DNA of 64,000 bases, taken from positions 36,054,001 through 36,118,000 of the forward strand of contig OY754466.1 of assembly GCA_963575645.1 (NCBI GenBank), given 5' to 3'. Under the pieces are notes generated by a model. The model had not been told where the DNA came from, ran no database searches, and worked only from the letters and a program-made list of their open reading frames with translations. This DNA is from Xanthostigma xanthostigma. Lineage: Eukaryota; Arthropoda; Insecta; Raphidioptera; Raphidiidae. Position 1 is the first letter of the stretch. Every line of letters begins with the position of its first letter. This document shows positions 48,610-59,941 of the stretch, piece after piece. The translations under genes were made by a program, and so were the position numbers.

Positions 48610-50397
48610 GCATTTTATACAATATTTATTTAGTGAATGCATTCATAGTCATGTACGCAGTGACCATATTCATAGTTGCCCACAGACTTTATTTTATAGA
48701 ATAAGTAACCCCTAAGCCCTAAGGTATAAAAGTTTGGCCACACTTGCAGTATAAATGTCTATAACGACTATAACTGACATTTTTTGAACATTTACAAAAA
48801 AAATGTTGGAATTTAGCAGCACTAACGATTTGGACTAAAAAAATAAAAAATGTCATGAGCATTCTATAAATTTTCATTCATAATCATCCATTTTTAAACC
48901 ATCGGCTCAGAAGTGTCTTGGAAATGTTGATTAACAAGTTGGTAACTGGCTGGGCATAAGTTTGCGATTTCCAGGGCGTCAACGGTCGAGATGCACAGTT
49001 TGGGAGCCGATAAGCGACTTTTAATGGAATCATTATTTTTCTTGAAAGGTCGATTTTTTTCAGTAAAAAAATTGGTTGTCTGTAAAGTCGGTTTACGGAC
49101 GATAGTTTTACGTGATAACGTATTCCGTAATACATAACCTAAATTTATATAATAATTATAATAATTCGAATCTATGATATTGCATCTTTTGCTTCAAATT
49201 TAGGTTAATTTTATTTATTAAAATTACTCACCACCTATAATATAATTGTTTTTTTTAACTTTCTTTCTTTCGTATTTATTTTAAGTCTCAAAGATTACTG
49301 TCATAATATTTTGAAAACAATTGTTTCATTGTGTATATAAAATTCCAAAACCTACTTACAATATTTAAGTATTTTCATACGTCAAAAAATTGATTTTTAT
49401 AATGATAAAATTTGTATGAAAACGATTTTTTCGAGAGATAAGACCTAGCTAAAACGATTTTTTGCCCCCCAAAATCCCTTTTCAGTAAATTTCATCCAAA
49501 TCGTTAGGGCCGTTTTCGAGAAAAGCACACGCAGGGTCAGGCGGAACGTTAGGAACGTTACACTTTTTCGTGCATGCAGCCGGTGTTTTATCAATTTATA
49601 AGATTGGTGATTCATCAATTTATAAGACGTTATCACGTCAAAAACATTTTTTCATTTGAGGTAAATTAATATGATTCGGAATTGCACTCTCACTAATAAT
49701 TTTATTTAAGCCAATAAAGGAACTTGTTTAATTGTCCAGAAGGCCATGGAAGCGGAACTGACGCTTAATTGCTCGACAATTGCTATTTGGCGCCAAAATT
49801 TTTCAGATAAATAAAGTCTAATCTGTGCTTGCTATTTTTCAGAAAATTTTTAGCTGGAATTAATCGTTTCGTAAAGTCTATTTGAATATAATCGGAGAAT
49901 ATCAATAATTATATCATATCAAGTCGTTATCTTAATCTACATTCTGCGTTTAATTGTTTATACTGCTTTTATTATATTTTAATTTGGGTATGTGAAATAT
50001 TTAAATTGCACATCATTATTATTAGTTATGCAATGTGACATAATCAGCCATCAACACAACCTGTTATTTTATCCATCTTTGCCAGTTACCGAATACTGGA
50101 TTGGCGGATTTATTGTATTATTTCATACCCCGTTCTACTTCCAGCGAACCTGGCACGATCAGCTGCGGTGGTCACCATATTTGTTTACATATTTTTCTCT
50201 CTCTGTCACAAATATCTACAAGGTTAGGTTGTACCAATTATAGAGAATGTCTTACCAAAAAGAAATAAATGTTTGGAAGTAATTTAAATATATCTTAAAA
50301 ATATATTTGTTGCACTCATTGTGCCAGTTTTTTAATTATGCCTACTTCATGCAAGAAATTTAACGAAAATTTGCTGACAATACGCATGCGTCACTAC
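48031..50397. other. Intergenic DNA between pum and E2F
   Basis: Mostly AT-rich. A GC-richer part at 48894-49138 is open on the - strand in a frame not starting with ATG; it overlaps sequence (GGTTTACGGACGATAGTTTT) I recognise as dispersed in Lepidoptera, so it is probably repeat. 49440-49640 is also repeat-like. Confidence 0.4.
49786..49797. promoter_or_regulatory. Perfect E2F consensus site upstream of E2F
   Basis: TTTGGCGCCAAA matches the E2F/DP consensus TTTSGCGCSAAA at every position and is palindromic. It lies about 600 bp upstream of the inferred E2F transcription start in otherwise AT-rich DNA. Function is inference. Confidence 0.5.
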
Positions 50398-50407
50398 TTC
50401 GCGCCAA
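50398..50407. promoter_or_regulatory. E2F-type site near inferred E2F transcription start
   Basis: TTCGCGCCAA (TTGGCGCGAA on the other strand) fits TTSGCGCSAA. It sits beside the inferred first exon, at a position usual for autoregulatory E2F sites, which are known in vertebrate E2F1 promoters. Function here is inference. Confidence 0.5.
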
Positions 50408-50419
50408 GCTACCGGCCGC

Positions 50420-50781
50420 AGATGGCAGATGTTTTGTGGGAGCCACGGACTACGGAGTACGTAGGACAACGGTGGGCTCAGTTTTAATATTCTTTGATCA
50501 ATTTGTGATGATTTAATAATTGTATATAATATGCCATTTTAAAGCTAATTTCAACGGCCACAAGGCTGTGTATTTTTTACGAAAATTGTAGTGTTATGTG
50601 GAAAGTTAGAGATTAAATTGTGCAACACTAATAAAACAACCCGTAGGACAAAGCTGAAGCTTGGTCAGACATTTTCTTTGCATCATTCAAGTTATGTAGC
50701 TTTTTTACGCAATCTAACCGTGATAATAATGTGAAAATTTTGGTTATTGAACCTATGGAGTCTCATACGTAGTTCAGTGAC
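50420..50781 (+). other. E2f1: Inferred 5' untranslated exon of E2F
   Basis: A relatively GC-rich patch (about 50400-50475) is followed by a strong donor, GTGAC/gtaagt, with the intron starting at 50782. A matching T-rich acceptor, TTATTTTCAG, ends at 51167, 259 bp before the E2F start codon. This gives a 386-bp 5' UTR intron. The start of transcription is not marked by a clear motif; 50420 is only an estimate placed after the E2F-type site. Confidence 0.5.
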
Positions 50782-51426
50782 GTAAGTACTGTTATTTTTT
50801 TATTTATGGGTAATTTATTTGATTATTAGTCAAGGCCTAGAATTTTATAAGATTTTTTTGATGGCGTTGATTTTCACAAATCATAAAATAAGCTTTGCTG
50901 GGGGTCTAATATTTCTATCTGTAATATTGTTATAGTTTCGTTATGAAAAAAACGGGATATCGATTAGCTTCCGGCCCTAAACTCGACACGAACAAACGTA
51001 AATAGAAACGAAAGTGAAACTGTACACGAGTTTATCCCAACCTTCGTATTGTTCAAGAACTTTATGAAGGGCTTTTTTTATTTTTTTTTTAATTTCATAA
51101 TGACGATAAAACTTTTTTTGCAATTTTTAATGTTATTATAGCAATTATTGTTTTTATTTATTTTCAGGGCGTTCGTAACATCTCAGATTTTAAGTTCTAA
51201 AATATCCCACGTTATGTTAACATTTAACAATTTAATCACAGCTTACTCTCGTCTTGTTCATTTCTGTGTCCGTTAAATATAAAAGTTTTTTTTATGAATG
51301 CATTCACAATTTTCGTTTTATTTGGTACATTTTGCTTAAGTGACCACGAATCTGTAAATTATAACCTATCCATGTGGTGAAATATTTAGTGATTTTTAAA
51401 TAGTTTCGGTATTTAAATAATTCAAA

Positions 51427-52194
51427 ATGCCTCGTGGAGTCCGAAGATCTGTTGTACTGAATTCGGATTCAGTATCGTCTCCAAGGCTAATGAAGAATTT
51501 AGCTTTAACCCCTGATATGACAATAACTAAAATGCCTGGTACCACACCTTTGGGAAACACTATGCTAAATCCAATTGCTTACAAAACTGAACAAGATTAT
51601 GGAACCACCCCCCAACATCTTATCATGCGAGAAGATCCTACCGTGCCTCCAAAACCAGAGGCCGTCAAAAGAAGACTCAACCTCGAAAGTATGGGTAATG
51701 AATTCAAAACACCACCACCGAAACAGAAAAGAACACGAGTCGCAAGTAGGAAGCCGTACACTCGATACGATACTTCGTTAGGTATGTTAACGAAAAAGTT
51801 TGTGTCCTTGTTGCAAGATTCACCCGACGGTGTCGTAGACTTAAATAAAGCTTCGGAATGCCTAGATGTACAAAAACGTAGAATATATGACATTACTAAT
51901 GTGTTAGAAGGCATTGGGATCTTAGAAAAAAAGTCCAAAAATAATATCCAATGGAAATGTGGTGAGGTTAGTTGTGATAGAAGTAGAGTTGTAAATTTAC
52001 AACACGAGATAAAAGATTTGGAAGCGAAGGAAAATCAGTTAGACTCTTTAATAATGGACGCGGCCGAATCGCTTCGAAATATTAGCGGAGAACGTAAATA
52101 TGCATACATCACATACCAAGACTTGCGAAGCATACACGGTTTCCAAGATAAAACTGTCATGGCTATTAAAGCTCCGCCTGAAGCCAAGCTAGAG
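51427..52194 (+). CDS. E2f1: E2F first coding exon: cyclin-binding motif, DNA-binding domain, dimerisation helix
   Basis: Begins ATGCCTCGTGGAGTCCGAAG in a favourable context (TTCAAAATG), with in-frame stops upstream. It runs 256 codons to donor GTTAGT at 52195, phase 0. The frame continues open past the donor to 52281, but the following residues are not E2F-like, while exon 54163 resumes the marked box exactly. The conserved [16 protein letters not shown] block near residue 22, KRRLNLE, and [10 protein letters not shown] are all present. Confidence 0.95.
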
Positions 52195-55100
52195 GTTAGT
52201 AGGACTTTGCTTTTTTTTTGTATAGATTTTAAAATATATGTGCGACACAATTTCTTAGAGATTATATTCATGAATGAATGATTGTAGATTATAGAAGTGA
52301 TGACCGTCTATTTTAAAAATGATACATTTTTAATTTCTCAAATGTAGATTAAAAGTTAAAATTTTTATGTTTATATTAATTGGTTAAATGCAAAGAATTC
52401 TTGAGCCTACCAAATTTAAGCCTTTGTATTTTAATTCTTTGACGAAAGAGCTTAATATATATCCATACAATTTGGTTAGCAGCGAAGAATATTTTTCATT
52501 AAGTCTTCTCGAGACTCTAACTGGTCAATCGAATACAAATAAAAGTGTAAAAAATGATAGAATTCAAAATATTCTCCAAGGTGTAGAAAAGTTACCACTC
52601 GATAGTTCCAAATTTAAAATAGTTGCATACTATAGGATTTTTTTATATCAAAAAAATACTTTTTTCAGTTTTAGATCTGTTTGTTATGGCAGGGTAGTGT
52701 AGTTTAGTGTTAAAATAAACCAGTGGCTTGACATCTTTATTATCAACACGTTGGTGGTTCATTTCTACACTAGCTAATATTAGCTTTGTTTAGAATATAT
52801 CTTTGTCCCAGAACTATATGATTGTAAAAAATGAACTAATTTAGGCACTTTTGATCTGACATTAGTATTACCATTCCAACCCACAAGTGGGGAATGGTAC
52901 TAGTTCCGGTCAAAAATCACTTTTCAAAATATCTTTTCGTTTTGAGGTCCCCCTAATCCAGAAAACACATTTTTGGAAAAACTCTGTGCGTCTGTTTGTC
53001 TGTGAACAGGTCAAACGGATGAACGGATTGAAACCAAATTTTGAAAGGATGTTTGGTATGCAAATATGAAGAGCCCTATTGTTTTTTTGAGAAAATCGGC
53101 GTATGCGCAGAAAAGATATATACTATAACGGTGTTTTTATATAATAATGCTTTATTTTTTATAACGGTTTATTATTCTACTTATTTTTTCAAGAAAGTTT
53201 CGTTAAAAAAATTTTTACACGAGTAAATAAAATTATTTCCATACTTTTTTTAAGGTAGTACGAGCACCAAGGCAATTTTAAATAAACGGCTTGATTTTTT
53301 TTATATGAGTTGGACTAAGTCTAAACCAATTCTGAAAATTTTAGGGGGTTTGCCCGATTATTTAAATAAATAAATGACTTCAAAAGTAGGCATATTTAAC
53401 ATGGGCTTTATGGTAAAACGGTAGATGGATATGTTTTCATTGATTTCTCCAAAACTAGTCGGTGGAAATTAAAAAAAAAACTATTTAAATTAAAGTTAAA
53501 ACCTTAATAAATTATTGATAACAAAAAAAACCCGTTGTGCCCGACTAATTAAAAAGATTTTTATTAGTTGGGCGTAACGGTTTTTTTTTTTTGTTTTCAA
53601 TAATTTATTAAGGTTTTAACTTTAAATAGTTTTTTTTTTAATTTTCACCTACTACTTTTGGAGAAATCAATGAAAACATATCATCCATCTACCGAAATAT
53701 AAAAAAATCAAGTCTTTTGTTTAAAGTTGTCTTGGTGCTCGTACTACCTTAAGCAACCGTTTAGTTGGGTTGGGGCTTTTTAAATTTTAATTTAATTGTT
53801 TTTTTTACATTCGCGTTCCTATGAAATATATTATAGAAATAGCAATAAATAAGTGATCCGTTTTGCACGGAACATGGAAAACAGTGAATCTTTTAGGATA
53901 TGAACCAGAGCTTATACTAGGATGAAAAATTTGTAGCAACAAATATTAATTTTTTGTATTGTTGCCTCATGCTTTTAGATTGATAATATTTTGTGTTTTG
54001 AAATCTCTCAGGAATTGGTTGTCTGTTGTTAACGGTTTTATTTAATTATTAATTGTAATTTTTTATCCACCTGCAATCGCCCTAAAATTGCAGTAATTCG
54101 CGAATTTTTTTCCGAATATGTACATCCAATCCCGATTATATTGTTACAAACATTATTTTCAGGTTCCGCATCCGCGAGAAGGTTACAAAATGGGCTTGAA
54201 GACAGAGCACGGTGAAATAGAAGTATTTTTGTGTCCAAATAAAGAAAAACCAAAACAGATGGTTTCACATATCCCGCCTTGTGATCCTTTACTTTTGGAT
54301 TCACTAAACCATCCATTAAGATCAATTTTAAGCCCTAGTAAAGTTCGCAGAAACTTAATGTTTCAGAACTGTACACCCCACTCAAATATATTCCTGTCGC
54401 CTAAAAACAAAAACATTTTTAGTACAAATTCAAATAGTGATCCTAGTGCGTTTAAGAACAGTGGAAATCATTTTGAAAATGCATTTGTTCCAATTTCTAC
54501 TGGCATTGTGAAACAAGAGCCCGCAGAGTCAAGTGCTAGTACCTCGGAAGGAACGTTAGGGTGCTCTCAAACGGATCCGCTATCGTGTGCGCAATACTCT
54601 CCTTTACCTGAAATCAAAGTCGACAAGTTAGACTTGTCGCCGTTTAGCGATCATTCTCCAAGTGCAATGTTCGGTGACGTCGATTTAATGAAGATGCCTG
54701 CCGTCAAGAGGTCACAAGACAACTTGAGACTGAGAAACGCTTTAATATCGGACGCGGACGACTTAATTGGACCAATGGGATTCCTTCAGGCTTTAGATAG
54801 TAGTAGCTCGGGTATGTACCGTTTTGTTTATATTTGTACTAACTCTTATTAGACTTGGTATAACAAACTCAAATTTTAACTTGTCATTTTTTACATGTAG
54901 AATCCTCTTCACATGAAAAGTGTTTCTTCTTTGCATTGTTCTACTTTGTGGCAGATGATTACTAATATATTTTTGTATAGATTTGCACGCTTCTTTTTCA
55001 CATGTACGTAATTATCTGCTAAACTTGTTTACAGCTTTTTGGTATTTTTTTTTTCTGAAGCCTGCGTTTATTTATATTTCTTTGTTTTGATAATTAGAAG

Positions 55101-58007
55101 CCATAAATTGAAAGCTAATTGTTAATTTCTTTCGTCTTTTTATAATAATGTTATACAAGATGGTACAATTAAATTCTAAATTTTAGAGAATTCTTGAAAA
55201 AAAATACGAACAATTTACCGGACTTTACTACTTTTTTTGATTCTTTGAGTGTTTATTATCAATTATTACTACAGCATTGAAACATAAATTATGCCAATTT
55301 TATGTGGATTAATTGGAATTTATTTTGTTTGTTGTGGACTCATTTATTCAGTGTCATTTTAAGTTGTAAAAATATGTAAATATTGTAGACCGCAAAAGAA
55401 AACAATGTTTTTTTTGTAGATTATTGTTTAACTACAATATGTTTTTGACTCTATAAAAAGTACAGTACTATTTTGTTCCTTAAATTATTATTAATATTAA
55501 AATTTCGTTCTCGAAATGTTTATAACACCTCTTATGTTTTCAATCTGTAAAGGAATTATTTTCTTAAATTTTAAAATAAGTAGATAATAAATGAAATGTA
55601 GTATAAAAAAACCTTAAAATTGTAAATTATTAAGTGCCTACATTTCTGTATATTTTGTAATAAAGCTCATCTATACATATAAATAAAATTGAAGTGTCTA
55701 AATAACAGCTTTTTACTAAATGCATATGAAAGTATATATGGTACTTATAACAAAAACAATTTTTAAAGTTTTTGTCTGTCTGTCTGTCTAATCTCGGAAA
55801 TGACTGGACCGATTTTTACGGGAATTTCACTGGCAGATAGCTGATGTTATAAGGAGTAACTTAGGCTATAATTTTCTTTTTTAAATAATACGGAAGTTTT
55901 CATAAACTCCGCGATCTGAACAAACATAAATTCCACGCGGACGAAGTCGCAGGTTACAGCTGTTTATTATATATTATGTATTTATAAAAAAAGTAATTCT
56001 GGTGTTCAACTTAAAAATTTAGAATACAAGTAACTTGATAACAATTATGAATAATCTAAAGCAGAGGTTCCCAAACTTTTTTGTCTCGTAGACCACTTGC
56101 CATGTTTTTCGGTTTTGGGTAGACCCCCTGCGCTTATCTGATATTGATTTTTTGCAAATTCATTAATTTCAAATGTATTTTTGACAACCGGTATAGTGCT
56201 ACTCACTTTGAACGATTTAAACTTATAACGGTAGTGAAATGTAGTGTGAAATGTTTAGTTTTATACATTAGTAATTAGATTCAAATTAAAACGAACCAAA
56301 TTAAAATTTAATTTCTGTAAAATAAAATAACTAAGCAAAAAATAAATGCCTTTAGTATGAGGGATGAACCTGATGCTTTAATAATAAATTTTCAACATTT
56401 GGCATCAATTTAGTTAGATTTAATCTTAAATCTCTTCGGTTAACGATGTCCAGTTTGTTTCTTTTTTTGTTAGGAGATTCACTATCGTTGACCCCCATTT
56501 TCATTTCATGGACCCCCAATTTTTTTTACCCTGACATGGACCCCTTGCAAGTTGTCGTCGACCCCTGGGGTTCGATATAGACCACTTTGGGAATCACTGA
56601 TCTAAAGGATCTTCCCGCCTAAAACTGTTTCGCGTTTCCGATCATATTTACTGGTACAAAGAGATATTTTTGCGTTAAATTAAAGCTGATATCACTTCTT
56701 CGGGTGCTAGTAGCTAAATTTGAAGAATTTAAGTTGAGCCATACAGCACCCTTCGGAATATAATTTTTTTTTTTAAGTATTCACTACTGCAAAAATTTTT
56801 CAATAAAAAAAAACTCGGGTCGGGTGATCTTGGGTCCAGAGCCGCTGTTCTCCTCAGAGATGTTATCCATAATTTCGTCATACATATTACTATTCAGTAT
56901 GATCTGTCATTTCTAAAAGACGTTAGACGATTGACAAAGACTAGACGATTCGAGACGACTATCCACACATTGGAGATCAGTGACTCAAGCAAAAATTAAT
57001 AGAAAATTACTCTCAGAAAGAGACTCTCGTTGGCACCTACTTCATATTTTTATCTCACAAAATAACATTTTCAACACATTGCTAAGACAGAGAATGAACA
57101 GTCTGTTTGGTTGGTTTGTAGTTAGTACCACTTCTAAAGCTAAAATGGAATTAGTGTCGCTGTAGATCTAAGTAGATTGGGTTTGATTTTATTAATAAAC
57201 TCGAAAAAAATGTTAAATTATATTTCAACAAAGTACACCATCTTAAAGTTACTTTGTTTCTTACAGTTTAATTCTTATTAACAAATAGATTTTTTTATTT
57301 TCAAAATGAAAATCGTTTTGATTTTAAGTTGATTAATGCTATGTTTCTGGTACGACTTTTAAAGTATACATTTAGTATTGAAATTTACTGTGATTTTTAT
57401 TTTAATTCAGTGCTATGTCATACCAGAAACCTAAAATTGGTAGATTACAGAGGTGACTTCGTTTCACTTGACCAATTAGCGTAACCGCAAAGATGACGTC
57501 AGTTAGCGGACCGTTCATATTTTTATCTTCCTATAATGGCAATATTAAAAAAAAAACATTGATATTTAACTAGAACTATGCTAAACTCACATCTTACGAG
57601 TATTCGTCCCTGCAAATACCCCCTGCACCCTTCATCTCAAATCTTTTCCCCTCGCCTAAAAACGGTTCGCGCTCTCCCGACGCTATTTTTAAAGCTAGAG
57701 GGTTCTGGTAAACGCCAAATGGAATACAAAGAATCAGACTACAGTTCGGCGAGCTTTTTGAAAAACAGTTTCGCCTACGTGTGAAATATTACGTAACTTA
57801 TTATTTTTTTCAAAAGGTTGCAAGTTTTTTCAGGATTTTTTTTTAACTTCCCGCTTTAAAAAAAAAAAATTTTTTTTTTTTTTCAAAAATCGGGAAGTTA
57901 TTGGTTTCACCCCGATTTTCGAAAATCGAGTTTTCGCCAGATCTCGACGTTTTGAGGTCCTAGGAAGCTATTGAAACTATTTTGGCGATGATGTCCGTAG
58001 GGCTGTA

Positions 58008-58046
<39 letters not shown>

Positions 58047-59197
58047 GTGTGTGTGTGTATGTATGTATGTAAACCTTTTATATCTTTTGAACGGAGTGTC
58101 CGACTGAAACGCGGTTTGCGGCATCTGACGTGATCTTGGTGAACTTAGACTTCCTGAAAATTTGAAACGATTCGGCCCAAAAAATTTTGAGAAATCTTAA
58201 AAAAACAAGTTTCAAAAATTTTTAAAAATTTGTTTTTGTAAAAAATTTTCTAAACTACTAAACCGATTAATTCCAAAAACTAATCAGCTCTTCTCCTTAA
58301 CAAACTGCGTCGATTTCCGCAAACCGCATCAAAATCGGTTCATTTGTTCACGAGAAACCGTGAACGAAAAAATCGCAAAAAAGTGTTTTTTTAAAACAAC
58401 TCTTAAAATTGTTATCAGATTGATTTTTTTGTAATAAATTACTTTCTTAAGCTAAAAAAACTGCGTCGATCGCCGCAAACCATATCAAAATTGGTTCATT
58501 TGTTCATGAGATAACGTGAACGAAAAATTAGGAAAAAAGTAATTTTTTAAAATTACTCGTAAAATTCTTATCAAATCGATTATTTTGTAATAATTTACTT
58601 TCTTAGGTTAAAAAAATTGCGTCGACTGCCGCAAATCGCATCAAAATCGGTTCATTTGTTCATGAGATATCGTGAACGAAAATTTCGTAACAAAGTGTTT
58701 TTTTTTGAGCTCGAAGAGCTAAAAAATAAACTTCTTGCTATATTTGATATATTTTTGAGCGTTTTGAACTCGAAAATAGCGGGAAGTTACAGGGATGGCC
58801 TGCAGGGTCAAACTACTTTTCAAATTTTTTTTTCAAAAAATTCGCCTAAAGGATCTGTAGTCTGATTCTTTGTCTTTGATTTGGCGTTTACCAGAACCCT
58901 CTAGCTTTAAAAATAGCGTCGGGAGAGCGCAAACCGTTTTTAGGCGAGGGGAAAAGATTTGAGATGAAGGGTGCAGGGGGTATTTGCAGAGACGAATACT
59001 CTTAAAGTTTCAATTTATTACAAATAATACCAATGTTGTGTCTTTTGATTCTTTGACATTTATTAAATACTGTCATTAAAGTTTATAAACAACAACCGTT
59101 TCCACACAATCAATTAACAGATCCGCTGGATGACGTTATTCCAACGGAACGAGGCAACCTCTGTAAATCTATTGGCCTTGCCGGAAACCCAGCATAG
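51427..59197 (+). CDS. E2f1: E2F transcription factor, activator type (join; last exon tentative)
   Basis: Join 51427..52194, 54163..54811 and, tentatively, 59121..59197, giving 497 residues. The N-terminal part has KRRLNLE (about 81-87), matching the cyclin A-binding KRRLDLE motif of vertebrate E2F1-3. The winged-helix DNA-binding domain is about 113-178, with [20 protein letters not shown] as its signature. The leucine-rich dimerisation helix and marked box follow from about 186, crossing the first junction (APPEAKLE / [10 protein letters not shown]). The protein binds TTTSGCGC sites with a DP partner in the nucleus and drives S-phase genes. The C-terminal half is Ser/Pro/Asp-rich. The usual Rb-binding core (DYxFxLxxxEGxxDLFD) is not seen in any exon found here, so the true 3' end may be missed or diverged. 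Identity as E2F is certain; the subtype is likely from the KRRL motif. Confidence 0.88.
52195..54162 (+). other. E2F intron between first and second coding exons
   Basis: Holds a 104-codon frame at 52388-52702 with protein-like composition but no recognised domain, a repeat-like stretch at 52880-53100, and the foldback element at 53254-53748. The remainder is AT-rich. Confidence 0.6.
53254..53748. mobile_element. piggyBac-type foldback MITE
   Basis: Flanked by TTAA at 53250-53253 and 53749-53752. Ends GGTAGTACGAGCACCAAG and its complement; arms of about 240 bp continue almost to the centre, including GTTAAAACCTTAATAAATTA inverted. TTAA targets are the mark of piggyBac transposition. Confidence 0.8.
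54163..54811 (+). CDS. E2f1: E2F second coding exon: rest of marked box, Ser/Asp-rich region
   Basis: Acceptor ATTTTCAG ends at 54162. The exon opens [20 protein letters not shown] and VFLCP, the end of the E2F marked box. It continues with basic and Ser-rich sequence (SPSKVRRNL), a KQEPAESS motif resembling a sumoylation site, and acidic stretches (DADDLIGP). The donor GTATGT begins at 54812 and leaves phase 1. If unspliced, translation would stop at 54852 after 13 further residues ([12 protein letters not shown] in frame), so a short isoform is possible. Confidence 0.9.
55690..55970. repeat. Lepidoptera-type interspersed repeat
   Basis: Includes GTCTGTCTGTCTGTCTAATC, GGCAGATAGCTGATGTTATA and CACGCGGACGAAGTCGCAGG, ending near ACAGCTGTT. 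I know this as a widespread non-autonomous repeat of moths and butterflies; that is recall, not a search. Confidence 0.55.
56062..56599. mobile_element. hAT-type non-autonomous element
   Basis: Ends CAGAGGTTCCCAAAC and TTTGGGAATCACTG, exact 8-bp duplication ATCTAAAG at 56054-56061 and 56600-56607. Subterminal GACCCC repeats. 538 bp in the second E2F intron. Confidence 0.9.
57594..59006. mobile_element. 1.4-kb foldback element with internal tandem repeats
   Basis: Arms of about 150 bp (57594-57743 and 58858-59006) share GGTTCTGGTAAACGCCAAAT and CCCTGCACCCTTCATCTCAA, inverted. Inside are a GT microsatellite and three ~157-bp units marked by GCGTCGA (58305, 58463, 58619) and GGTTCATTTGTTCA. No transposase recognised. 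Confidence 0.75.
58012..58058. repeat. GT dinucleotide microsatellite
   Basis: About 23 GT units with one GC interruption. Confidence 0.95.
59121..59197 (+). CDS. E2f1: Candidate last E2F exon
   Basis: AG ends at 59120 (context CAATTAACAG) and the first two bases complete an Asp codon with the phase-1 G left at 54811. The frame then reads [20 protein letters not shown] and stops at TAG 59195-59197. Phase fits and the start is acidic, as expected of an activation region, but the pyrimidine tract is weak, the intron would be 4.3 kb, and there is no recognisable Rb-binding motif. A donor-like GTAAAT at 59163 could continue to a further exon. A - strand frame of 62 codons from ATG (59298 downward) overlaps it. 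Treat as provisional. Confidence 0.35.
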
Positions 59198-59941
59198 TTA
59201 TATAACAATAGTATAATGATTGGAATGTCGAGCGGTTTTTCCTTTTTTAAAATAACGTTTTCGCCACAATTAATTTCAGCTTTTAGTTTGGACGCCATCG
59301 TTGTTTGGGTTTTGTTTTCTTTTGTGTTGCTGGGACTCTGACTGTGACTTGTGTTGTCGACAATCACATCACAGGCAGAGTTCTAGCGAGACGTAAGAAG
59401 CAATCGGCGAGTGATTTTGGAATTGTTTCGCTCTCATCATGTAAGTTTGTGTATCCTTAATTTTATTTGTACTACATACTACATTGTCAGATAAAATAAA
59501 ACTCGAACGAAATTTTTATTAATTGATTTTCATGCAGTCAAATAACAAAAGAAGAAAAAATAATCAAAAAACATTTTTACAAAATCGTTTTATACAGTGT
59601 TTCTAAAAACCACCGTAATTCAAATTCCAGTAAAAATTATACAATATTTTTAATGAGTTTTATTTGATTTGACAATATTTAAAATTGTTAATCCAATATT
59701 ATGTGTAGAAAAAACTACAACTCATAAATATATTAAAATAGAACGAAATAATATTCATGGTACTTGCGATTTTAGTATATTTTGGAAGTTACGGTAATTA
59801 AGAAGTTTGCTTTCTTTTTACTAATCCTAAAATTACGAAATTAATTGCGAACGAGTTTTTAAGTATCTTTAAAAACAAAGTTACGGCATGAATATAAAAT
59901 AGTATGTAATCAAATCTTTGATTAACGTCTGATTAGAACTC
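59198..59941 (+). other. Downstream of candidate E2F end
   Basis: No certain gene. 59375-59440 is locally GC-richer and open (VLARRKKQSASDFGIVSLSS in frame) between an AG at 59374 and a strong donor ATCAT/gtaagt; it could be another E2F exon or a first exon of a downstream gene. Confidence 0.3.

Noticed and set aside
48480-48680. Second copy of the GTGACCAT element
   Set aside because: TGGTGACCATTTTT and GTGACCATATT are similar to the 13.4-kb element ends but not in a convincing inverted arrangement with a duplication.
50100-50180. Short - strand frame MVTTAADRARFAGSRTG as a divergent first exon
   Set aside because: Only 22 codons, and its donor phase does not fit the acceptor at 49139.
59110-59367. 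Minus-strand 85-codon frame (62 codons from its internal ATG at 59298)
   Set aside because: No domain recognised; it overlaps the phase-compatible + strand E2F candidate exon. Not excluded as a small gene.
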